In this document: positions 1-12,587 of the stretch, in pieces
Position numbering within the stretch: the first letter of the stretch is position 1
How the letters are laid out: each line of letters opens with the position of its first letter
From: Elioraea tepidiphila DSM 17972
Lineage (GTDB): Bacteria > Pseudomonadota > Alphaproteobacteria > Acetobacterales > Acetobacteraceae
DNA: 64,000 bases
Direction of reading: 5' to 3'
Assembly (NCBI RefSeq): GCF_000378465.1
Contig: NZ_KB899929.1
Span: 31,276 to 95,275, forward strand
Made by a program: the position numbers and the translations under genes
Notes under the pieces: generated by a model
What the model saw: only the letters and a program-made list of their open reading frames with translations
What the model was told of the DNA's origin: nothing
Databases searched by the model: none

Positions 1-909
1 GAATCCCGTGGCCTCGCGGATGCGGCGGATGTCCATCGCGACGCGATCGAACGGCACATGCGTGACGACCGTCGCCGTCTCCTGCGGCCCGGCGGCGCGC
101 CAACGGAACCCCGGCACGTGGTGGGCGAGCACGCGGCAGAACTCGGCGACATCGGTCGCGACGCCACTGCCGAGATTGAACACCGCGCGGTCGAGGGACG
201 GCGCATCGAGCAGCGCGATCAGCCCGGCGGCGACATCGCGAACATAGACGTGATCGCCGCGCGTCGGCCGGTTCAGCAGCGCGACCTCGCCCCGTTGCGC
301 GGCGAGGAAGGCCGAGCGGTGCGCGGAGAGCGTGTCGCGCACCCCCGTCTCGCGCTCCCACGGTCCGTAGACCGAGCCGATGCGCGCGGCGGCAAAGGAG
401 AGACCGTGCACCGCGGCGAGACGCGCGAGCATCTGCTCGGTCGCGAGCTTGGTGATGCCGTAGAGCGCGGCGGGCCGCGGCCAGGTCTCGTCCTCGCCGA
501 AGGCGGTGCAGCCCGGCGGCGGCGCGCCGTAGACCGAGACCGAGGAGGGCGACACCAGCCGCGTCACGCCCTGGGCCAGTGCGGCGCGGAACACCGCGAG
601 CGCGCCCAGAACGTTGACGCCGACGATCGTCTCGGGATCGGATTTCTCGCGCGCGGGGCCGGCTGTGATCACGGCCAGGTGCAGGATGCGCCGGATCTCC
701 GCGGCGGCAAAGGCGCGCGCGAGATCCTCCGCCGAGCGCACATCGCCCGCGACCTCGATCAGGGTTCCCGGCAGGCGCGCGAACGCCCCGCGCGCGTCCT
801 CGGGCAGGGCGGCGCGGTCGAAGGCGACGACGGTATCGCCGCGCGCGAGCAGGGCCTCGACGGTCGCGAGCCCGACGAAGCCCGCCGCGCCGGTGACCAG
901 CACCGTCAC
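1..909 (-). CDS. NAD-dependent epimerase/dehydratase, C-terminus cut by window edge
   Basis: An extended short-chain dehydrogenase that probably interconverts or dehydrates a nucleotide sugar or related substrate. Translating the minus strand from a GTG at 909 gives TVLVTGAAGFVG at the N-terminus, the GxxGxxG dinucleotide-binding turn, and later SVSVYG followed by LYGITK, which supplies the YxxxK catalytic pair of the family. About 303 codons are present and the frame is still open at base 1, so the C-terminus lies outside. The GTG overlaps the TGA of the upstream SDR gene (GTGA), which argues for translational coupling and for this start. It is the last visible gene of the radA-cvpA-purF-SDR run. 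Substrate cannot be told from sequence alone. Confidence 0.8.
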   Translation of the reverse strand, partial: MTVLVTGAAGFVGLATVEALLARGDTVVAFDRAALPEDARGAFARLPGTLIEVAGDVRSAEDLARAFAAAEIRRILHLAVITAGPAREKSDPETIVGVNVLGALAVFRAALAQGVTRLVSPSSVSVYGAPPPGCTAFGEDETWPRPAALYGITKLATEQMLARLAAVHGLSFAAARIGSVYGPWERETGVRDTLSAHRSAFLAAQRGEVALLNRPTRGDHVYVRDVAAGLIALLDAPSLDRAVFNLGSGVATDVAEFCRVLAHHVPGFRWRAAGPQETATVVTHVPFDRVAMDIRRIREATGF

Positions 910-1616
910 CTGAACGACACCACCTCGCCGGAGCGCGTCTCCTCGGGCCGGCACAACGCGACGATCGCGGGGGCGACGTCCGCGGGCTGCGGGATCGTCG
1001 CCGGGTCCTCGCCGGGCATGGCGGCGGCGCGCATCCGGGTCGCCACGGGCCCGGGATTGAACGCGTTCACCTTCACGGGCGTGATCGCGAGCTCGGCCGC
1101 CCAGGTCTTCACCAGGTGATCGAGTGCGGCCTTGCTCGCGCCATAGGGACCCCAATAGGCGCGCGCCTTGGTCGCCGCACCGGAGCTGACGAACACCGCG
1201 CGGCCGGCATCGGAGGCGCGCAGCAGGGGCTCGGTGGTGCGCATCAGGTGCCAGTTCGCGGTGACGTTCACCGCCCAGAGATCGGTCCAGTCCTTCTCCG
1301 GCAGATGCGTGAGCGGCCCGAGCCGCCCGAGCAGCCCGGCATTGCCGACGACGATATCGAGCCGGCCGAAGCGTTCCGCGAGCGTCGGACCGATCGCGTC
1401 CACCTTCGCCCCGTCGCGCAGATCGAGCACGAGCAGCGTCGCGTTGCGGCCCGTCGCGGCCGCGATCGCGTCGTCGGTCTCCTCGAGCCCGGCCTTGCTC
1501 CGCGCGACCGCCACCACCTGGGCGCCCTGGCGCGCGAGTTCCACCGCCACCGCGGCCCCGATGCCGCGCGACGCGCCGGTGACGAGCGCGACGCGCCCGG
1601 CCAACCCCTCCGCCAT
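906..1616 (-). CDS. SDR family NAD(P)-dependent oxidoreductase
   Basis: A classical short-chain dehydrogenase/reductase of 236 residues. The cofactor-binding TGASRGIG lies at residues 13-20, NAG at 91-93, the catalytic Ser near 143-144, and Tyr157/Lys161 in YGASK. Length and motif spacing are normal for the family. The start ATG follows the purF stop after one base and the stop overlaps the epimerase start, so the three genes look co-transcribed. The spacing of motifs suggests a soluble cytoplasmic enzyme; the N-terminal sequence resembles the YciK-like and 3-oxoacyl reductase-like SDRs, but the substrate is not identifiable. Confidence 0.88.
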   Translation of the reverse strand: MAEGLAGRVALVTGASRGIGAAVAVELARQGAQVVAVARSKAGLEETDDAIAAATGRNATLLVLDLRDGAKVDAIGPTLAERFGRLDIVVGNAGLLGRLGPLTHLPEKDWTDLWAVNVTANWHLMRTTEPLLRASDAGRAVFVSSGAATKARAYWGPYGASKAALDHLVKTWAAELAITPVKVNAFNPGPVATRMRAAAMPGEDPATIPQPADVAPAIVALCRPEETRSGEVVSFR

Positions 1617-1617
1617 C

Positions 1618-3105
1618 TCAGCGCGTCTCGGCGAGCAGGCTGAGCTGCCGGTCGTTCGACTGGTCGGACTGGTCGGTCAGCGGGATCGGGTAGTCGCCGG
1701 TGAAGCAGGCATCGCAGAACTGCGGCCGCCTAGCGTCGCGCGCGGCCCCGGCGACCGCGCGGTAGAGCCCGTCGATCGAGATGAAGGCGAGGGAATCCAC
1801 ACCGATGATGCGCGCCATCGCGTCGACGTCGTTGCGGGCGGCGAGCAACTGGTCGCGCTCGGGCGTGTCGATGCCGTAGAAGCAGGAATGCGTGGTCGGC
1901 GGCGAGGAGACGCGCATGTGCACCTCGGTGGCCCCGGCCGCGCGCACCATCTCCACGATCTTGCGGCTGGTGGTGCCGCGCACGATCGAATCGTCCACCA
2001 GGATCACGCGCTTGCCCGCGAGCAGCGCGCGGTTGGCGCTGTGCTTCAGCTTCACGCCGAGATGGCGGATCTGGTCGGTCGGCTCGATGAAGGTGCGGCC
2101 GACATAGTGGTTGCGGATGATGCCGAGCTCGAACGGCACGCCGGCCTCGGCCGCGTAGCCCATCGCCGCGGGCACGCCGCTGTCGGGCACCGGCACGACG
2201 ATATCCGCCGCGGTGTGGCTCTCGCGCGCGAGCTCGGCGCCGATGCGCTTGCGCACCTCGTAGACGGCGGTGCCCTCGACGATGCTGTCGGGCCGGGCGA
2301 AGTAGATGTGCTCGAAGATGCAGAAGCGCGACGGCTGCTTCGCCCAGGGCTTGATCGAGCGCACGCCGGCATCGTCGATCACCACGATCTCGCCCGGCTC
2401 GACATCGCGCACGAAGGCCGCGCCGACGATGTCGAGCGCGCAGGTCTCCGAGGCGAGCACCCAGGCCCCGTCCCTGCCCGCGAGCCGGCCGAGGATCAGC
2501 GGTCGTACGCCGAACGGATCGCGCACGCCGATCAGCGCCTCCGAGGTCAGCGCGACCAGCGAATAGGCCCCCTGCACCTGCTTGAGCGCGTCGATCAGCC
2601 GGTCCACCACCGTGCCGTAGAGGCTGATCGCGATCAGGTGGACGAACACTTCCGAATCCGTGGTGGACTGGAACAGGCAGCCGCGGCGGACCAGCGCGCG
2701 CCGCAGCGCATGCGCGTTGGTGAGATTGCCGTTGTGCCCGACCGCGAGCCCGCCGAACTCGAAATCGGCATAGAGCGGCTGGACATTGCGCAGCACGGTG
2801 TCGCCGGTGGTGGCGTAGCGGTTGTGGCCGATCGCCGCCGCCCCCGGCAGCCGCGCCATCACCCGTGCGTCCGAGAACGCATCGCCCACCAGCCCGAGCG
2901 CCTTGTGGCTGTGGAAGCGCTCGCCGTCGAAGCTGACGATGCCGGTCGCCTCCTGGCCGCGATGCTGGAGCGCGTGCAGCCCGAGCGCGGTCAGCGCCGC
3001 CGCGTCGGCGGCCCCCCAGACGCCGAACACCCCGCACTCCTCGCGCAGGTGGTCGTCGTCGCGCGCCGCGCTCATCCCCGCCAATCCGCCCGACGGCCTC
3101 ACCAT
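1618..3105 (-). CDS. purF: Amidophosphoribosyltransferase (first step of purine synthesis)
   Basis: Converts PRPP and glutamine to 5-phosphoribosylamine. The 495-residue product has a short leader before Cys24 in EECGVFGVW, where the leader is normally removed to expose the nucleophile of the Ntn glutaminase domain. The PRPP-binding loop is seen as [14 protein letters not shown]. Cysteines in FCIFEH, HSCFYG and FCDACF match the positions that hold a 4Fe-4S cluster in the Bacillus subtilis-type enzyme, so this looks like the Fe-S, propeptide-containing class. A GGGGGA ribosome site lies five bases before the ATG at 3105; an alternative ATG at 3075 would shorten the leader. It follows cvpA by 22 bases, the classical cvpA-purF order. 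Confidence 0.96.
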   Translation of the reverse strand: MVRPSGGLAGMSAARDDDHLREECGVFGVWGAADAAALTALGLHALQHRGQEATGIVSFDGERFHSHKALGLVGDAFSDARVMARLPGAAAIGHNRYATTGDTVLRNVQPLYADFEFGGLAVGHNGNLTNAHALRRALVRRGCLFQSTTDSEVFVHLIAISLYGTVVDRLIDALKQVQGAYSLVALTSEALIGVRDPFGVRPLILGRLAGRDGAWVLASETCALDIVGAAFVRDVEPGEIVVIDDAGVRSIKPWAKQPSRFCIFEHIYFARPDSIVEGTAVYEVRKRIGAELARESHTAADIVVPVPDSGVPAAMGYAAEAGVPFELGIIRNHYVGRTFIEPTDQIRHLGVKLKHSANRALLAGKRVILVDDSIVRGTTSRKIVEMVRAAGATEVHMRVSSPPTTHSCFYGIDTPERDQLLAARNDVDAMARIIGVDSLAFISIDGLYRAVAGAARDARRPQFCDACFTGDYPIPLTDQSDQSNDRQLSLLAETR

Positions 3106-3127
3106 CCCAATCCCCCTGCGCCGCGGT

Positions 3128-3757
3128 TCAGCGTGTCACGTTCATCAGCCGGTCGAGGTCGCGCCGCTCCTCGGGCCGGTACCCCTCGGGCCGCACCGCG
3201 GAGGCGGCTGTGGGCGGGCGCATCAGCTCGGTCGCGGAGGGTGCGTCCGGCGTGGTGCGCGGCGGCGCGGGCAGGAGCCCCGGCGGCAGCTGGCGCACGA
3301 TCCAGGCCCCGCCCGCCTCCAGCGCCGGGCGGGTGCGCGCCTCCGAGGCCCAGGACGGCCAGCGATCCGGCGGTTGCAGCCACGCCGCTGCTATATAGGC
3401 GATGCACACCAGCGCCGCACCCCGCGCGAGCCCGAACACCAGCCCGAGCGTGCGGTCGATCGCGCCGAGCGCGCTGTCCTGCACCCGGTCGGAGATCGCG
3501 CCGGCGATCAGCGCGAACACGATCAGCGCGACGAGGAAGATCACGCCACCGGCGGCGATGTTGGCGACCGGCCCCTTCTCGATCACGCCGAACAGCCCCT
3601 CGATGTAGGGCGCCAGATGCGGGTAGCCGAACACGCCGGCCGCCGCCGCGCCGACCCAGGCGGCGATCGACAGCACCTCGCGCACGAAGCCGCGGAACAG
3701 CGCGAGCAGCCCCGAGACGGCGAGAACGGCGAGGACGGCGATGTCGAGCCAGGGCAT
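3128..3757 (-). CDS. cvpA: CvpA family membrane protein
   Basis: A 209-residue inner-membrane protein of the CvpA (colicin V production) family, whose members are encoded beside purF in many proteobacteria and have been linked to envelope homeostasis. Four hydrophobic segments are visible, roughly residues 5-22, 28-47, 64-86 and 98-120, followed by a proline- and alanine-rich cytoplasmic or periplasmic tail ending RLMNVTR. The ATG at 3757 (MPWLDIAVLAVLA) was chosen over an upstream in-frame ATG because the extra 46 residues would be non-hydrophobic and run into the radA end. It lies between radA and purF on the same strand. Confidence 0.88.
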   Translation of the reverse strand: MPWLDIAVLAVLAVSGLLALFRGFVREVLSIAAWVGAAAAGVFGYPHLAPYIEGLFGVIEKGPVANIAAGGVIFLVALIVFALIAGAISDRVQDSALGAIDRTLGLVFGLARGAALVCIAYIAAAWLQPPDRWPSWASEARTRPALEAGGAWIVRQLPPGLLPAPPRTTPDAPSATELMRPPTAASAVRPEGYRPEERRDLDRLMNVTR

Positions 3758-3830
3758 GCGGTCGGCGGTCTGGAGAGCGGAGAGGGGCCCCCACGCGATG
3801 ACGGATCGCGGAAGGCACCCCGGCCCCTCC

Positions 3831-5267
<1,437 letters not shown>

Positions 5268-5467
5268 GGGGCTACGGTACCGGCTCCATCGGAGAGTGCG
5301 ACTCTGGATCCCGGAGCGCTGGATGCAGTCGGCTGCGGCAGGCCGTCTTGGGAGCGCCCAGCATGGCGCCGGAGACGCCATCTCTCGCGTCTTGCTGGCG
5401 TTTCCGCCTGCGAATACCTTACGCGCAAGAACAGGGACGCGGGTCACAGAAATCATAGGGAGACGAC

Positions 5468-6457
5468 ATGATCAGTTCTCTGTGGTTGTCCCGACGCAGC
5501 CTGCTCGCGGCAGGTCTGGCCATGTCCGCTGCGGCGACGCATGCACAGCCGGTTTGGCCGACACGCCCGATCCGCTTCATCATCTCGTTCCCGCCGGGCG
5601 GTGCGATCGATACCGTGATGCGCCTCATCGGTCCGTCGATGGCGGAGACCCTGGGCCAGCCGGCGGTGCTCGAGAACCGTCCGGGGGCGGCGGGCAGTAT
5701 CGCCGCCGGCGTGGTGGCGGTCGCGCCACCGGACGGCTACACCTTCCTCTGCGACACGTCCACGCACGCGACGGCACCCCATCTGATCCGTAACCTGACG
5801 TTTCGGTACGAGACGGCGTTCACGGCGGTCACGCACTTGACGTCGGTGCCGTTGCTCGTCGTGGCGCATCCGTCCTTGCCGGCGAACACCATCGCCGAGC
5901 TGTTGGCCCTTGCGCGCAGTCGCGCTGCCGCGGGGCGGCCGCTGGCATATGCATCGGGCGGCAACGGGTCGGCATCGCACTATGCGGCGGCGCTCTTCCA
6001 GAAACTGGCCAGAATCGAGTTCCTGCATGTTCCTTTCCGCGGCGGCGGACCGGCGGTGCAGGCCTTGCTGGCCGGCACCGTGGACTTCCACATCGGCACC
6101 GCCGGGTCTTCCGCGGCCTTGGTGCAGGAAGGACGGCTCAAGGCGTTCGCCGTGAGCACGCGCGAGAGGCTCGGCCAGTTCCCCGATCTGCCGACGCTGC
6201 ATGAGGCCGGTCTTCCGGGATACGAGTTCCTCGAATGGGGCGCGATCCTCGCCCCCGCCGCGACGCCTCCCGTGGTCGTGGCGCGCGTGCAGGCGGCTGC
6301 CTCGGCGGCGCTGCGCTTGCCCGCCGTCCAGGAACGATTGGACCGGATCGGCATCCTGCCGGTGGGCAGCCCGCCGGAGGAGTCCGCGCGGTTCATCGCC
6401 GAGCAACGGACGCTCGCCGGCGAACTGACCCGCAGCGCTGCCATCACGCTCGACTGA
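5468..6457 (+). CDS. Bug/TctC-type tripartite tricarboxylate transporter substrate-binding protein
   Basis: A periplasmic binding protein of the Bug family, 329 residues. The N-terminus has SRRSLLAAG and a hydrophobic stretch with a likely cleavage near Ala26-Gln27, followed by the family signature WPTRPIRFIISFPPGGAIDTVMR. These proteins bind carboxylates or other small ligands and normally serve TctAB permeases, but no tctA/tctB is present nearby. An AGGGAG ribosome site precedes the ATG. It is followed after six bases by a PuuE-like deacetylase gene, so the two form a small module. Codon use is visibly less GC-biased than in radA and pgi on either side, which may reflect recent acquisition. 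Confidence 0.93.
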   Translation: MISSLWLSRRSLLAAGLAMSAAATHAQPVWPTRPIRFIISFPPGGAIDTVMRLIGPSMAETLGQPAVLENRPGAAGSIAAGVVAVAPPDGYTFLCDTSTHATAPHLIRNLTFRYETAFTAVTHLTSVPLLVVAHPSLPANTIAELLALARSRAAAGRPLAYASGGNGSASHYAAALFQKLARIEFLHVPFRGGGPAVQALLAGTVDFHIGTAGSSAALVQEGRLKAFAVSTRERLGQFPDLPTLHEAGLPGYEFLEWGAILAPAATPPVVVARVQAAASAALRLPAVQERLDRIGILPVGSPPEESARFIAEQRTLAGELTRSAAITLD

Positions 6458-6463
6458 CTTCCG

Positions 6464-7414
6464 ATGCTGGTGCCGCCGGCGAGAGGCTCCGACCGCGACC
6501 TTACGGGACGGGGAGGGCGGGATCCCGATTTCGTCTGGCCAAACGGCGCACGGCTCGCCGTTTCGGTGGTGGTCAACTTCGAGGAGGGGGCTGAACATCA
6601 GGTGGGCGACGGCGATCCCCAGAGCGAACGCATCGGCGAGGTGATCAGCGTCGTCGAGCCCGGCACCCGCGACCTGGGGCAGGAGCAGATCTTCGCCTAC
6701 GGTATGCGGGCAGGTCTGTGGCGGATCCTGGACGCGCTCGACCGGTTCCGGATCGAGGCCACGTTCCTGATGTGCGGCCGGGCCGTCGAGCGCGCGCCGC
6801 TGCAAGCGGCGGCCGTCTGTCGGCGGGGCCATGAGGCCGCCGTGCACGGCTGGCGGTGGCGGCCGCATGCCGACTACCGCGATCCCACGGAAGAGGCGCG
6901 GGATCTCGACCGTTGCGTGGCGGTGATCAGCACCGTCTGCGGGATCAGACCCTGCGGCTTCTTCTGTCGCGGCAGCGAGAGTGCCTGGACGCGCCGCCAG
7001 CTTTCCGAGCGCGGTTTCCTGTACACCTCGAACGCGTTCGATGACGACTTGCCCTACCGTGATCCGGAGCACCCGGGGCTGATCGTGCTGCCCTACGCGC
7101 TCGACAGCAACGACATGAAGTTCTTCCATCCGAACGGCTTCGTCCGGGCGCGCGAGATGGTGGAATACGTGAATGACGCCCTCGCGACGCTTCTTGCCGA
7201 GGCGGACCGCGGCAAGCCCAGAATGCTGACCATCGGCTACCACCTGCGCATTGTCGGCCGTCCAGGGCGTTTCGCGGCCTTCGAGGGGGTGCTCGCCCGC
7301 CTGAGCGCGCTCGGTGACCGTGTCTGGGTGGCACGACGGGACGCGATCGCGCGCGCCTGGGCACGCGTGGAGAGCTCCTCGATGCGAGGTGCCGAGACTC
7401 TGTCCGGTTGCTGA
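6464..7414 (+). CDS. Polysaccharide deacetylase-fold hydrolase, PuuE/allantoinase-like
   Basis: A 316-residue NodB-fold hydrolase. Several stretches match the metal-independent or divergent allantoinase PuuE group: VVVNFEEGAEH near residue 36, FAYGMRAGLWRIL, GHEAAVHGW, and a C-terminal YTSNAFDDDLPY. PuuE proteins hydrolyse allantoin to allantoate, and related proteins act on other amides; the actual substrate is unknown. Gene start is the ATG six bases after the upstream Bug gene, with which it is probably co-translated. The codon use shares the lower GC bias of that gene. The combination of a binding protein and an amide hydrolase suggests uptake and cleavage of a nitrogen compound (inference). 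Confidence 0.85.
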   Translation: MLVPPARGSDRDLTGRGGRDPDFVWPNGARLAVSVVVNFEEGAEHQVGDGDPQSERIGEVISVVEPGTRDLGQEQIFAYGMRAGLWRILDALDRFRIEATFLMCGRAVERAPLQAAAVCRRGHEAAVHGWRWRPHADYRDPTEEARDLDRCVAVISTVCGIRPCGFFCRGSESAWTRRQLSERGFLYTSNAFDDDLPYRDPEHPGLIVLPYALDSNDMKFFHPNGFVRAREMVEYVNDALATLLAEADRGKPRMLTIGYHLRIVGRPGRFAAFEGVLARLSALGDRVWVARRDAIARAWARVESSSMRGAETLSGC

Positions 7415-7675
7415 CGGCACGCAGCCGAGACGCGGCTCGGGCGACGACCGCCGCGGGTCCCCGGCGTCTCGCGCAGCGCGACGGCCGAGCACCGGTCGCT
7501 TGTGCGGAGCGGACCGACATGGCGCGTCCCGGTGCCTGGCTTGGCGTCGGCCTCCGATGTGAGGCTGCACGACGGACGAAGATGCTGCCGTGTTCCGGCC
7601 GGACCACCAGCCCCGTGCGGGCTCGTCGATCGATCGGTTGACCCACCCCCTCCCGCGCGCCGACCATCCCCGGCG
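7415..7675 (+). other. Intergenic region upstream of pgi, no gene supported
   Basis: This 261-base stretch separates the deacetylase stop from the pgi start. Short open frames cross it but none has a ribosome site, sensible composition or recognisable motif. I see no clear promoter hexamers and no terminator hairpin with a T tract. It may be the right border of the lower-GC islet that begins after radA. Confidence 0.5.
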
Positions 7676-9327
7676 ATGACCGACTCCGCCCCCGTTACCC
7701 GCTCCACGCCCTGGGCCCAGCTCGCCGCGCGCGCCGCCGACCCCGCCGCGAGCGCGATCCGCGCCCGCCTCGCGGCCGACCCGAACCGCTTCGCCCGCCT
7801 CTCCCGCACAGGGGCCGGCCTGCTGCTCGACCTCTCGCGGACCGCGCTCGACGCGCCGCTGCTCGACGACCTGCTGGCGCTGGCCGAGGCCGCCGAGCTC
7901 CGCGCCGCGCTCCGCCGCATGGCCGGCGGCGCCTGGGTCAACGCGACCGAACGCCGCGCCGCGCTGCACATCGCCCTTCGCGCCCCGCGCAGCGCCGGCT
8001 ACCGCGCCTGCACGGCCGAGGGCTGGGAGGATGCCTCCGGCTACATCCACGCCGAGCTCGACCGGATGCACGACTTTGTCACGGCCGTGCACACCGGCCG
8101 CATCACGGCGGGGAACGGCGCGCCCTTCGCCAATGTGCTCAATCTCGGCATCGGCGGCTCCGATCTCGGCCCGGCCATGGTGACCGAGGCGCTCGCCCAC
8201 ACGGGCGCGCGGCTCGATGCGCGCTTCGTCGGCAACGTGGACGGCCACGCGCTCGCGCCGGTGCTCGCACGGCTCGATCCCGCGCGCACCCTCGTGCTGA
8301 TCGCGTCCAAGTCCTTCACCACCCAGGAGACCATGGCGAACGCCTCCGTCGCGCGCGAATGGCTCGCCGCGACGCTCGGCGCGGATCGCATCGGGCAGCA
8401 TCTCGCGGCCCTCTCCACCAATCTCGCCGCGACCTCCGCCTTCGGCATCCCGCGCGAGCGCGTGTTTGGCTTCAAGGACTGGGTGGGCGGGCGCTATTCG
8501 CTCTGGTCGCCGATCGGGCTCGGCATCGCGCTGGCGCGCGGCTGGGAGGTGTTCGCGGACCTGCTCGCCGGCGCGCATGCGATGGACACGCACGCGCTCG
8601 CGGCCCCACCGCGCCGCAACCTGCCGATGTTGCTCGCGCTCGCGCACACCTGGCACGCGACCTTCCTCGGCCGCGCGGCCTATGCGTGCCTGCCCTACGA
8701 CCAGCGGCTCGCGCGCCTGCCGGCCTGGCTGCAACAGTTGGAGATGGAGAGCAACGGCAAGCGGGTCGATCTCGCCGGGCGGCCGGTGCCGTTCCCGACC
8801 GCGCCCGTGGTGTTCGGCGAGCCGGGGACGAATTTCCAGCACAGTTTCGGCCAGTTGCTGCACCAGGGCACGGCCGTGATCCCGGCCGATCTCGTGCTGG
8901 TCGCGCGGCCCGATCACGAGCTCGAAGCGAACCACCGCATCCTGCTCGCCCATGCCGCGGCGCAGGGTGCCGCGCTCGCGCTCGGCCGCAGCGAGGAGGA
9001 GGCGGTCGCGGAACTGACCGCCTCCGGCACCGATCCCGCGCGTGCCGCCGCCCTCGGCCCGCACCGCAGCTTCCCCGGCGACCGCCCGACCATCTCCATC
9101 ATCCTGCCGCGCCTCGACCCGCACCATCTCGGCGCGCTCTTGTCGCTCTACGAGCACAAGGTCGCGCTGCAAGCCGCCCTCTGGGGGATCAACGCCTTCG
9201 ACCAGTGGGGCGTGGAGCTCGGCAAGACGCTCGCCGGCGGCACCGAGGCGGCGCTTGCCACGGGCGACACGGCGGCACTCGATCCCGCGACCGCCGGGCT
9301 GGTCGCCGCGCTGCGGCGGATGGGCGG

Positions 9328-9331
<4 letters not shown>
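7676..9331 (+). CDS. pgi: Glucose-6-phosphate isomerase
   Basis: Interconverts glucose 6-phosphate and fructose 6-phosphate. The 551-residue product has LGIGGSDLGPAMV, the family signature DWVGGRYSLWSPIGL around residues 265-280, LEMESNGKRVD and the C-terminal QWGVELGK, all in the usual order. The upstream frame stays open, but the ATG at 7676 (MTDSAPVTRSTPWAQL) fits the normal family N-terminus. The stop TGA overlaps the mutL ATG (ATGA), implying translational coupling of a sugar isomerase with a repair gene; such pairing is more a matter of gene order than of shared function. Confidence 0.96.
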
Positions 9332-11028
<1,697 letters not shown>

Positions 11029-11041
11029 CCGAGGAGTGCCG

Positions 11042-12568
11042 ATGACCGTCGATCTCGCCCGCGCGCAGGCGCACGCCGACGCGATCGCCGCCTCCTGGGC
11101 CGCCGCGCGCGGACCCGGCGGCGCGATCGTGCTGTTCGACCGCGACGGTCCGCGCGCCACCGCCTGCGGCGGGCTCGCGAGCCTCGACCACGCGCTCGCG
11201 ATCACGCCCGACACGGTGTTCCGCTGGGCCTCGATCACCAAGCACGTGCTCGCCGCGCTGGTGCTGCGCGAGGGCGGGATCCGGCTCGACGATCCGCTCG
11301 GCACGCATCTGCCCGATCTCGCGCCCGCGCCCGCCGCGGTGCCGGTCGGCCGCGCGCTCGACATGACCAGCGGCATCCCAGACGCGATGGAGGCGCTGTG
11401 GCAACTGGGCGTGCCGTGGACCGCGACCCATGCGCGCGATGCGCTCTACCGCTTCACCGCCGCGATCGACGCCCTGAACTACCCCGCCGGCACCGAGATC
11501 TCCTACTGCAACACCGGCTATCGCTGGATGCAGCATGCGCTGGAGCCGCGCGTCGGCCCGCTCGCCGACGCGTGGCAAGGGGCGTTCTTCGCCCCGCTCG
11601 GGCTGCACTCGGTGCGGTTCCCCGAGGACTTCACCGATCCGGTGCCGAACCTTGCCACCGGCTACTGGCGCGACGAGTCCGGCGCATGGCACAGCGGGCG
11701 CTACGGCACGCATCTCTCCGCTTCGGGTGGGCTTGCCGGTTCGGCGCGCGACCTCGCGATCTGGCTTGCGGCCCTGCTCGCCGAGCGCGAGGCCGTGCAG
11801 GGCCTGCTGCCGCGCCTCGCCGCGCGTCGGCGCCTGACCGACGGGCGCGAAACGGGTTACGGGCTCGGCATCGCCCACGCGCCCTTCCTCGGCATCCCGC
11901 TGTTCGGACACGGCGGCTCGCTGCCGGGGTACAAGAACCACGTGCTGATCGCGCCCGAGCACGGCATCGGCGTTGTGCTGCTGTCGAACCGCGAGGACAC
12001 CGATCCGCTCGGGCTCGCGCTCGACGTGATCGCCGCCGGGCTCGGCGCGACCCTGCCGCCCGCCACCACCGCGCTGCCGGACGGGCTGTTCGCCGCCGCG
12101 GACGGTTCGCCGTTCTGGATCGAGCTCGCCAACGGGCGCGTGACCTTCCTCGGCGCGGCCGAGCAGCTCTTCGACGGTGGCGATGGCTGGGCGGTCTCGC
12201 GCAGCCCGTACATGTGGATCCGGCTCCGTCACGAGGGCGCCGCGATCGCGGGTGAGATCAACCACGTGGCGCGCCGCTTCGTCCCTGTGCCACGCGACGC
12301 CACACCCGATCCGGCGTGGGTCGGGCCGTGGCGCAACGACGCGCTCGGCGCCGCGTTCGAGGTCGCGGTCGCCGACGGCGCCGCGACGCTGACCATGGGC
12401 GCAGGTCCGCTCCGCCAGGCGATGCCGCTCGTGCCGCTCGGGGCCGGGCGCGCCCTCGGCCGCCGCAGCGACGGGCCCTGGGCGCAGCGCCCATGCTTCG
12501 CCTTCAGCGGCGACACATGCCGGGTTGTCACCAACCGCTGCCGCGTGTTCACCTTCCGCCGCGCCTGA
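11042..12568 (+). CDS. Serine hydrolase of the beta-lactamase / D-aminopeptidase fold
   Basis: A 508-residue member of the penicillin-binding serine hydrolases. The catalytic SxxK is Ser64-Ile-Thr-Lys67, the YxN element is Tyr155-Cys-Asn, and the third motif is HGG at 290-292. The ~150 residues after the catalytic domain resemble the extra beta-barrel domains of Ochrobactrum-type D-aminopeptidase, whose total length (about 520) is close. No signal peptide is seen, so a cytoplasmic peptidase or esterase is more likely than a cell-wall enzyme. GAGGAG sits five bases before the ATG at 11042, which decides that start over a GTG six bases upstream. It is followed by a peptide-type solute-binding protein, suggesting peptide or amide use. 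Confidence 0.85.
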   Translation: MTVDLARAQAHADAIAASWAAARGPGGAIVLFDRDGPRATACGGLASLDHALAITPDTVFRWASITKHVLAALVLREGGIRLDDPLGTHLPDLAPAPAAVPVGRALDMTSGIPDAMEALWQLGVPWTATHARDALYRFTAAIDALNYPAGTEISYCNTGYRWMQHALEPRVGPLADAWQGAFFAPLGLHSVRFPEDFTDPVPNLATGYWRDESGAWHSGRYGTHLSASGGLAGSARDLAIWLAALLAEREAVQGLLPRLAARRRLTDGRETGYGLGIAHAPFLGIPLFGHGGSLPGYKNHVLIAPEHGIGVVLLSNREDTDPLGLALDVIAAGLGATLPPATTALPDGLFAAADGSPFWIELANGRVTFLGAAEQLFDGGDGWAVSRSPYMWIRLRHEGAAIAGEINHVARRFVPVPRDATPDPAWVGPWRNDALGAAFEVAVADGAATLTMGAGPLRQAMPLVPLGAGRALGRRSDGPWAQRPCFAFSGDTCRVVTNRCRVFTFRRA

Positions 12569-12587
12569 ACAACGGGGAAGGACCACC

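Noticed and set aside
5453..9172. A 1239-codon open frame on the minus strand across the Bug, deacetylase and pgi genes
   Set aside because: It has low-complexity Arg/Gly/His-rich composition and no motif, while plus-strand genes with clear family motifs occupy the same bases. High-GC genomes leave such antisense frames open by chance.
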